Source of the DNA: Polytrichum commune
Lineage: Eukaryota; Streptophyta; Polytrichopsida; Polytrichales; Polytrichaceae
Length of the DNA stretch: 64,000 bases
Assembly: GCA_950295325.1 (NCBI GenBank)
Contig: OX485806.1
Coordinates: 44,015,169 to 44,079,168 of the forward strand
Reading direction: 5' to 3'
Shown: positions 56,461 to 64,000 of the stretch, one piece after another
How the letters are laid out: each line of letters opens with the position of its first letter
How positions within the stretch are numbered: position 1 is the first letter of the stretch
Program-made: the position numbers and the translations under genes
The notes under the pieces: model-generated
Told to the model about the DNA's origin: nothing
Seen by the model: the letters and a program-made list of their open reading frames with translations, nothing else
The model's database searches: none

Positions 56461-59400
56461 GGGCGCCTGCAAGTGCAGGCCACCTTCACCGAAGGGCTTG
56501 TGTGATACTTTTAGGCTCCCTCAAAAGGGGGTGGCCCAAAAATACCACAGTACCCGTCCCCATTCCTCTTCTTCCACTTTAAACACTCCTCCCGTGGTCA
56601 AGGTTAAGATTGAACCTCATATACACAGTGTCATACATCTTTAGATTCCTCCGATGCTGATGAGCCCCCTCTATTCACTCCCTTTGTCAAGCCATCCCCT
56701 TCCTCCCTCAATTCCCCCTTGCTGACCCTCGCCCTTGTAGGCCTTCAACCTTTATGTCCTCTTCCTCCTTCCCCTGCCAAACCATCATTTCTATTCTTGA
56801 ATGCCTACGTTCTCTTGCTTCTACGCCCGGTAGGAAGAACATCCTCAAGAAGCTAGATTATGACACTTTGCAAATTCAAGAGGTCAATTTCCTCCCCCCT
56901 CGCTTTGATGGGAATCGGATGTTTGTCCTCCCCCCAGTAGGCGTCTCGTCCTCTCATACGAAGGCCAAATCCTTGGACGGCATGGACAAACGCTATGACG
57001 GCCGTGTTTGGACCAAAACTCAGACCACCAATATCACCAATGACATGGGCCTTGCTTTTCGCTACCTCCACTTGCGTTGGCCACCTCCAGTGCCAAAATC
57101 CTCAGTGCAATTACCTACAACGTGCTCATCGGACCTGCCCGGTCAATGATATTGATTTCGACGGATTCACCAAAGAGCCCTTCCCCGTTGGTGGACCCTT
57201 GCCTTTGGGATCCACTCTAATGTGCCGGATCTGTAAGGAGCCTCCCAAATGCATTGCACCATGTCACGCCAAAATTTTCTACGTCCACGACAATGACACC
57301 ACTCAGCGTGTCTGCATTCATGTGGGCAACCATCGTCACCCCGTCAAGGTTGACAACTGCAGAGATAGCCGCAAGCACATCGACGCCCTTATCGAGGAGC
57401 ACGTCGAGCGAACGCCCCAAGCCACTCATAGCAAAATCGTTCTTGAAGTCAGCAAAGACATGTGGGTGAGTTCAACTTCCGCAATGAGAGTGATCCTCAT
57501 CAACTTCTTTCTTTGGAAGAACTTGAGCTCATTTTTTATCGTTGCAAAGAGTTGAATTCCTCGCACCTCCGAAACAAGGTTACCTTTTTCAAATACTTAC
57601 ATAGGTTAGGAGTTATGGATAGCATCGCCAAGCTTAGAGGTGTCAGCACTTGGGCCTATGTCCAGCGGAATCAGTTCCCGGGCCAAGGTAACGAGACAGA
57701 CAGTTTTTGTTTTCAAGATGTTTGAAGTCGGCCCTAGTAGTGGGGTCGACTTGGTTAGGCGCATGCAACCTGGCAGGGATCTCGGGCATGCTTGGATCAT
57801 GTCCGACCATGTCAAACGCGTCGCCAAGTGGACCACCATGGCCTACCACGTATACGACGGAACCTACCAGTGTGTCATGACCATCGCTTGCTGCGACTTC
57901 CAATCCGAGGACAATGATGCTCAAGTGTTTTTCTGGCATAACCTCAATCACGTCATGGCCCGCCATGGAATCCCCAAGCCTCACTTCAAAGGCTTCATGG
58001 CGGACAGTGCGCAAGCCAATTGGAATGCCGTCAGGTTTGTCTACGGGTCTGGTGATCCAAAGGTTCCCATCGATGGGTGTGAGAGAACCTGCTTTTTCGA
58101 TTGGACACAGTCTTCGGAGAGACACACCAAATTCTATATCAAACACGACTTGCAAGACCAACACAAACGTCTCTACCTCCAGTATCGCGGCGCATCCTCT
58201 ATGCAGTGAGCTGAGACGAGGTACCTCGCCATCAAGGTCTGGTGGGCTTCGTCTAACTGCACCTCCGAGCATGGACTGAAACACCTCCAACTTTGGTTTG
58301 CCTTCTGGCACTTCCGATATCGACAATGGGGTGGCTTCGTGGAATTGGTGCGTCTTTACTGTTATTACTTCTTGTTTTTTGTTTTAAATTTCATTTTCCC
58401 AAACTTTGTTTATTTCTCACACTACCATTTCATTGGCAAGAGAAAATCATGACCGCCGAGGAATTTGCACAAATGCCCAATTGCAACCTTGCCGAATCCA
58501 TTCACAACAAATGACTTTAAGCGTCCGACAACAAAGGTGGCGATTTATACGTGGCCACTGTGGATGACTACATTCAAGCGTTCCTCCAAGTTATGGTGTA
58601 CCATCAATTTCTGAAATGTGGCATTGGGGGTGATGGCCCTAGCAAAAAATAACTCAAGCTTCGATGTGCTCAACGTCGTGTTCTACAGAAGGTTCTCCTC
58701 GACCTGCCCGGCGGGGACGAATTCTGCACCCGTAGTCCCCACCTCGAGGGTGCAGAGATATTCGGCTCGCAAAAACGGAAGCCCGACACTCCCATTGAAG
58801 ACGACGATAAAACCCACCGCCTTGACACCATCAACTTCTCTCGCCCTCGTGTCGCTCAGAGAACCACAAGATCTCATGCTTCTCCTTTGCCTACCATCGT
58901 CAAGGGGTCCTATCCGTCTGTGCTAGAGGTTTCACCACCCCCTCCTACTGGTCTGGATTTTCGCTGTGTCACTGCTATTTAAGAATCCAAAGTGGACGAG
59001 AAGCTCTGGCGTATTGCTCGCGTTCCTTACAATTCCTCCAAGGCATGTTGGGCCATGCATGGTGTCACCAAAAAGAAATGCACTGCAAAAATCGTCTCCA
59101 ACTCCAAAAAGACCCCTGCCCCGGCATACCTTGGAATTTGGTACTATGACAAATTTACAACACCTAAAGTTGAGAAGTTATTTTTTTGCCCTAACGGCAT
59201 TGAGCGTTGTGTCAAAGGTTCACGACGCAAGTGGGTCGACAAATTCTATGCTGACCAATAATGACCTCCGATCCCTCTTGTGTGGCCTGCCAAGCTTGGT
59301 ACCAACCTCACTCGTCTGGAGATCCTCAAGCTTGAAAATGCCGGCTCTCAATTCCCGCAAAAAGAACGCATCATGCCCACTCGCCTCTTTAACACATCCG

Positions 59401-59880
59401 CTCCTCCCCTGGACCTCTCAGGAGTAGACGTTCCAGCCAACCCAGACTCTTATCTTCCTTCCAGGCAGTCTAAGTCTACCAGACGGTCTGCCACCGCACC
59501 ATCAACAAAACAAATGGAGATGGTGGCGTCTGCACGAGCTATGGACGGGACCATCTTGAAGGTCACCATGATTCTACCTCCTAGATTTGGTTGTGTGATC
59601 ATGTTGCAGTCCAAGCCTGTACCTACACAATCCATTTACCAACTCACCGTGAGTTCTCTGCTCGGGTGTAATTGCCCGGCATTCAAGGATATGATATCAA
59701 AATTTGGCCGCAAACAAAATTCGTTCTTGCATTGTAAGCACCTTTACTTCATCTTTGTGAAGGTCTCTGATGTAGACCCGGACGTTGACTTGTTCATTCA
59801 CGCCCCGACATTTAACTTCAATGAGGTCAAATTCATCCTCGAAGGGGGCCTCTTGACACAATCTACTTCTTAGAATTCCT

Positions 59881-59955
59881 GGGAAACTTAGTAGTGTGAG
59901 CGGAGAGAGGAAATTGGAGAGCGGAAAATTTTGCACCACTAAAGTTTGGACTTTA
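59881..59955 (+). other. Isolated giant-element terminus, start of a further copy
   Basis: GGGAAACTTAGTAGTGTGAG begins eight bases after the transposase stop (59873) and is followed by CGGAGAGAGGAAATTGGAGA, as at 40684. It faces right, away from element 3, so it is the left terminus of another copy. After about 75 bp gypsy sequence starts, so that copy is truncated or interrupted. Confidence 0.62.
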
Positions 59956-59959
59956 TTCC

Positions 59960-62232
59960 CTCAAGCCAAAGAACAAGTTCATGTTGTGGAGAAATTAACC
60001 TCCAAGCTAAGTGTGCTACTAGCGTCTCTCCCCCACTAAAGGAGATTGATGTCCTCATCAATGCCTACGCTTCATTTTATTGGAATGTCTATCCTTAGTT
60101 TCTTCAAAGTGCTTAACCAATTCCTTGGCGATCATCATGTTTCTTGCCATTACCCAAGCGGCTTCCTTCTTATGGTATCCTCACCATTTCACCAAATACT
60201 CATTTGTACATTTTTTTTCCTTCTCACTTGGGCTTCCTACACTTGAGGATGCCCTCCTACCTCATGTTTCAAATTACCTCCACAAGGTCGGGAGGTGGCC
60301 TAATCACTTGCTTGTGATCGGGCCACAAGGTGTCGTCCTTAAATGGTTTTAAGAATGAGACATGAAATGTCGGATGCACTTTGATCTCGGGCGGTAATTC
60401 CAACTCATAGATGTCCTTGAACACTTGTTCTACAATGGAAAACGGAGCTCCAATTTTGGACATGAACTTTGTAGTGAGGCCTTCCGGCTAAGTGAAGTTG
60501 TTCACATTCAACAACACCTTTTTGCCCACCTCATTCTCCACTTCGCGTCTTCCGGCATTGACTTGCACTCCATAGCACCTTCGGGCTATCTTCCACCAAC
60601 AACTTGGTCATCTCCAAGACTTGTTTACCATCCTTGGCCAAGTCCTCACCATCTTGGTTGAACTTTAGTGTTGAATGTGCCCCAAAAACTTGGTGACAAG
60701 GCTCATCCCACTCTTGGGATAGCCATTTTCCTCCATAAGGTGAGTCAGGTCCTAGCAACCTTAGAAAAATCTCGAATGAAGTGGTGGTAATAGTCGGCTA
60801 GGCCAACAAATGACCTAAGCCCTTTTTCAATCAAGGGCCAATTCTCCTTTTAGATTGCCTTGACATTCTTCATGTTCGTCCACCAACTTCCCATGTCACC
60901 ACATACCTCAAGAACTCAATCTCTCGTTGAGCAAAGTTATTTTCCACTCCTTGGCGGTAACTTTTTGGGCAACACATTGGTGAATACATCCTTGTATCTC
61001 ACCAACATCCCACCAATTTGGTTTGGGGGAAGCCCATCTTTCGTAGCCTCCCCATGAGTTCCTTGGAGTTGCTCCAATTCAACCACGACCATTATCATTA
61101 TCATTTTATTTTATTTTTATTCATTTGGTCCATTCGACTTGGTTCCTCCTACCATAGGAGTCCTTGTCAACTTGAAGTTCAATTCTTTGCCATCATGGCG
61201 CATCACAAACGCACCGAAAACTCACCAACTTGCGCCTCACATCTATCATGTGAGTTTCAAAGAAGGTGACCTTTACAATGACATGCACCTTATCCAATGT
61301 CCCACATTAAAAGGTTACATGCATCGCAACCTCCTTTGCTTCATGCGGTTCGCCCTTTTGCAAACCGCACCTTGGTGGGTTTGCCCGCTCTATCAATTGG
61401 CAAGCCCCAACCTCTTTGTAAGTTTTGAGTTCACGAAGGAGTAGTAGCCTCTTTGTCAACCCATGAGACATTTCTCCCATTCTTTTGAGCCTCAAGGTAC
61501 AAAATACTTGGCCTCGGCTTAAAACTACTAGCCTTGGCCACAGAGCCATTGTCCAACATTCAGTCCGCGCAACAATATACTTTGACTTGGTCCAATGGGC
61601 CAAACTACTTGTGTTTATTTCCTTGGGACCTATTTTGGATAAACCCACTTTGTGGTGATGCGCCGCCCAACTTATTTTTGGGACCATCGGCTTCAATGTT
61701 TTTCAAATCTTAAAGATCCCTGATACGTCTTCAAGAAGCTTTGAGGATTTGCACATGGTATTCACCACCCGCTTTTGAAACCCATCAAAAACGATGTATT
61801 TCTTAGAGAACTTGTTCATCTAAGATGTACAATTCATTTGGGTATAAAATTCGCGCATATACGCCTTAAGAGGCCCGGACACCTCATTTCCACCAAATTC
61901 ATTCCAACATCAATAGCTTCCAAGCATTTCGAATTGGAATTTCAATCCAACATTGATGCCCGCCAAGGTTTTGGGTGCATTCGGTATTCTAGGCCCCAAA
62001 TACTCTTTGAGGTTTGCGGGAGCCCTTTCAAAGCACTCCTTCATTTTCCTTACCGAATCCACCCTCATGCCCACCATTGTCATTAGAACCAATGGTATGG
62101 TCAAACTCCACTTGCACATGATCCTTATTCCAATTTGAGCCTCACAACCTTTTGGAATCCCCGGGGTCACCATCATAACCCGCATTTTTTTATAGCCATG
62201 TCTCCCTCAAAGTGTTAGCTCAAACATTGGAA
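59960..62232 (-). pseudogene. Decayed Ty3/gypsy pol region
   Basis: Pieces on the minus strand in correct order: a reverse transcriptase end (FAQREIEFLRYVV at about 60940-60900, then LRSFVGLADYYHHFIRDFSK near 60820-60760); integrase C-terminal part (LKFNQDGEDLAKDGKQVLEM near 60670-60610, and LPPEIKVHPTFHVSFLKPF near 60400-60330, the region that usually precedes a chromodomain). Stops and frameshifts separate the pieces, and the catalytic YxDD and integrase DDE motifs are not seen, so most of pol is deleted or unreadable. The upstream part (62230-61000) holds only fragments. It reads away from the LTR and primer-binding site at 62251. Confidence 0.68.
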
Positions 62233-62248
62233 CCCTGCTCTGATACCA
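62233..62248 (-). other. Primer-binding site for initiator tRNA-Met
   Basis: The minus strand reads TGGTATCAGAGCAGGG two bases after the end of the LTR. This is the standard plant retrotransposon primer-binding site, complementary to the 3' end of initiator tRNA-Met. It fixes the strand of the element and the inner LTR border. Confidence 0.88.
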
Positions 62249-62250
62249 CA

Positions 62251-62841
62251 TGTCGCAACCCTTGCTAGCTTCCTTAACAATCTTGCCAAATTTTGTTTCT
62301 AGCAAAGGTTACGAGCGCTAACCCTTCGCATTCCGCCATGCTAATGGTTAGCTCCTCCTACCCCGGACCATATATTTCAAAGGAAGGAACCAACCCTCTT
62401 ACTTTGGTTTTGGGACTCACCCCTTAATCAATAACTCATTTCTTCGATGTGGACTTCCATCCATGGAACTCCAATCCTATGTTGATCATCATATTGTCGG
62501 AGCAATACTATAACAACCCGAATCGTACTAGGCAACTATGGCCTCACATTGGGCCAATGCCCATGGAGGCCGTGCCGTTGGGCCTCGGGTGGGTGAGGCC
62601 ACACCACCTCACCCCTATAAGCCTCTAGGACTCTACGCGGGGCCCCTACCCCACCGTCAAGAAACCTCTTGTCTCTCTACCAAGAGGTGGGGCCAAGTAG
62701 ACATTTTCCCTTAGCTGTTGGGCCTAGAAGCCCCAGCAGCTTCAGACCATCATAACTTCCTTGTATGATGTCTAATGCCAACAGCCAACCACTCCATCTT
62801 CATCTACGCTTCACGTAGATGCCGATGGACTCCTCACTTGC
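62251..62841 (-). mobile_element. 5' LTR, truncated, of the gypsy element
   Basis: About 590 bp starting TGTCGCAACCCTTGC, matching the solo LTR at 1204-1800 (GGTTACGAGCGCTAACCC, GGACTTCCATCCATG, GGACTCTACGCGGGGCCCC). The match ends after GATGGACTCCTCACTTGCC at 62841, where gag sequence of another copy begins. The outer ~380 bp of the LTR are thus missing. Confidence 0.82.
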
Positions 62842-64000
62842 CTCCTTCTCTTTGCCGCTCTTGTTTTTAGCCTTTGTCGGCTCTCTTTTATCCTTAGTCT
62901 TCTTCTCAGCTGGTTGATGGTATAAAGGTACGAACTCCTCTGGCGTTGGGAGAGCTTCGCCCTCTTCCCTTTGCGTCTCTCGGACGGCTTGGCTCACCTC
63001 CCGGTGTATTTGCCTTTCTCTTTGCCACTCACTCTCGTTGATAAGGCCTTTGCCTAGTTGTCTATCATTTTTCCTTGCTTCTTAATTTCCTCCTTCACTC
63101 GGGAGTTTTTCATCACTACCTTCATCACTACTACCTTCATCTTTGCTCTTGGAATCCGTATCACTATCACTACTATCGGACGTGCTATCACCCTCCGAAT
63201 CATCTTTATCATCATTCTTCTCTTCTTGTTCTTTTGCCGCCCTTTGGGCTCTAGTCACTTCACACACATTGGGGGTGACCACATTTGCTCCTACGATGGA
63301 CTTTGTGTTGTTGTTGGGATATCTTCCCATTTCTTGTTGATGTCTTATAAAGAGTTGGCATTCTGGCTTCCTGTGCCTTTTTTGATTACAATAGTAACAC
63401 TCATCGGTGTTGCCTTCCCGCCGTGGTAACCCAGAATACCCGGTTGTCAGCACTGCCTTGGTATTAGTATTATCCATCATATGTCGGGGATATTCAGGTT
63501 GCATGTGGTTATGGGGTTTAGGGTTTAGGGTTTAGGGTGGAGGTCCCTTAGGTCCTCTTCGGTAGAGGTATCCATCTTCTCTCCGGTAATCTTGGCCGCG
63601 GTAGGGGTATGGCGCATCCCTCCTAAAATCATTTCTATAGCCTTCATTGGTCCTATAGTATTGGCCGTTGTAAGGTCTTTCTTCCCCGAAAGGGGCCTAC
63701 CGCCTCCCGTCGGTAATCGCTTTCTCGGTATGGGGGTCTTTCTTCCCTCCTATACTCTAATGCCGGAGGGGGTCTCGGACGCACATCCTCCAATTCTCTC
63801 CTCTTAAGGGATTCTCTCTTCCTATTGTTGTTCAGTTGAGGTTGTATTTGGTTCACTCCATATTTTATTTCTCTTGGTCGTTGAGCTTCATGCCTCTCAT
63901 ACACAAATTCATTGGTGTTGTGGGTGAGGCTATTGCAATTAGTACATTGCTTCATTTGACACTCTTGCACATAGTGTCCGGGGTTTCGGCATCTTCGGCA
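62842..64000 (-). pseudogene. Retrotransposon gag with CCHC zinc knuckles, cut by the window edge
   Basis: At the right edge the minus strand encodes CRRCRNPGHYVQEC, a full C-x2-C-x4-H-x4-C knuckle, then CTNCNSLTH with the last Cys replaced by Phe. An Arg-rich linker follows (63970-63653). A second open stretch (63504-63082) has CYYCNQKRHRKPEC, another full knuckle, then a Ser/Asp/Glu-rich tail (DSSDSDTDSKSKDEG). A third piece (62997-62842) is Lys/Glu-rich. The frame changes between the first two pieces around a telomere-like repeat. Gag packages element RNA; the knuckles bind nucleic acid. It is fused to a truncated LTR at 62841. Confidence 0.65.
63514..63537. repeat. Three copies of the plant telomere-type repeat
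   Basis: GGGTTTA occurs three times in a row, followed by GGG, between two gag fragments. It is too short to be a telomere. Either a small interstitial telomeric repeat added at a repaired break, or a chance microsatellite. Confidence 0.7.

Larger units (their letters stand above)
53463..56543. mobile_element. 3.1-kb insertion in the element 3 transposase, type unclear
   Basis: The transposase frame stops matching after IPRDH (to 53462) and resumes at 56544. The flanks ATCAC and ACCAC could be a 5-bp target duplication with one mismatch. The insert begins TTTTAGTTAGAATGTTAGC and ends GGTGGCCCAAAAAT. It contains short tandem copies of AGTAGATGCTAGCTA (about 53630-53750), a ~125-bp direct duplication near 54080-54300 and long AT-rich stretches. 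I find no reverse transcriptase, integrase or transposase motif. A decayed LTR element is the best guess. Confidence 0.5.
53094..59873 (+). pseudogene. MULE-like transposase with SWIM zinc finger (element 3), decayed and interrupted
   Basis: The N-terminal exon starts at ATG 53094 and is broken by a 3.1-kb insertion (53463-56543). Coding then resumes with SSSSTLNTPPVVKVKIEP. The cysteine-rich part (CVGHLQCQNPQC, CRICKEPPKC) is near 57075-57260, the DDE-type core 57640-58210 (CCDFQSEDND, FMADSAQANWNAVR, CERTCFFDWTQ; element 2 has H where this copy has D), an intron at about 58348-58439, and the SWIM finger (CNCPAF ... CKHLYF) near 59675-59750. Stops or frameshifts: TAA 53376, frameshifts near 56640, 57060, 57470 and 57715, TGA 58208, TGA and TAA near 58512, TAA 58981, TAA and TGA at 59260. 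It cannot give a full protein, but comparison with 12162-16007 defines the family. Confidence 0.77.
40684..59880 (-). mobile_element. Element 3: 19.2-kb giant transposon in reverse orientation
   Basis: Read on the minus strand from its ParB-MTase end: terminus (40684-40990), an array downstream of the gene (43310-44640), ParB-MTase (44722-51519) with an intron array (47160-48900), upstream array (51560-52455), small gene (52600-52887) and, divergent on plus, the transposase (53094-59873). Without the solo LTR (49053-50018) and the insertion 53463-56543 it is about 15 kb. The left terminus lies in the element 5 array. The far end should carry an inverted copy of the terminus after 59873. Instead, a terminus in the opposite sense starts at 59881, so its own right end is missing. 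Confidence 0.72.

Noticed and set aside
63514-63537. True telomere
   Set aside because: Only three repeats, with retrotransposon sequence on both sides.

Overview
The window looks like repeat-rich nuclear DNA of a plant. The genes have many GT-AG introns. The LTR retroelements include one with a primer-binding site complementary to plant initiator tRNA-Met (62233-62248). Transposases are MULE-like with SWIM zinc fingers, and a short TTTAGGG-type stretch lies at 63514-63537. I cannot name the species; a seedless land plant is a guess. I see no housekeeping gene and no rRNA, tRNA or CRISPR feature. Almost everything is transposable elements nested in one another.

The main content is a family of very large elements with a recurring layout. 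It is complete in outline in elements 2 and 3, has only the 5' end of the transposase in element 1 (window edge), and is reduced to a 5' fragment in element 5. The order is: (i) a MULE-like transposase with a SWIM finger; (ii) a small, divergently transcribed basic/acidic protein; (iii) a tandem array of perfect hairpins; (iv) an 11-exon gene joining a ParB-like domain (G-N-H-R motif) to a beta-class N4/N6 DNA-methyltransferase fold; (v) a terminal sequence beginning GGGAAACTTAGTAGTG (or GGGGAAAGTTAC). Element 1 (+) runs from before base 1 to 36459. Element 2 (+, 12091-28940) sits inside an intron of element 1's ParB-methyltransferase gene. Element 5 (-) survives as a fragment (36460-40683): element 1's end lies in its exon 2 and element 3's end in its array. 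Element 3 (-, 40684-59880) is the fullest copy. Another terminus of the same type starts at 59881.

Layout: 1-279 transposase 5' end; 486-817 small gene; 960-9760 hairpin array with a solo LTR (1204-2176) and a truncated LTR element (3791-6867); 9828-11499 ParB-MTase exons 1-5; 11560-12090 intron array; 12091-28940 element 2 (transposase, small gene, array, ParB-MTase, 3' end); 28941-30332 intron array again; 30333-36046 exons 6-11, split by an LTR-type insertion (31136-34891); 36140-36459 terminus; 36460-40683 element 5; 40684-59880 element 3; 59960-64000 remnants of Ty3/gypsy elements on the minus strand.

No copy has all its genes open. The ParB-MTase gene at 22475-26837 is closest: 1123 residues in continuous frame over ten exons, with two in-frame TAG codons. 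The arrays run in the same direction as the ParB-MTase gene in elements 1, 3 and 5, and their dominant 2-bp hairpin centre differs between elements. My working hypothesis is that the element-encoded ParB-like or transposase protein binds these hairpins, as bacterial ParB binds parS. That is inference, not something the sequence proves.
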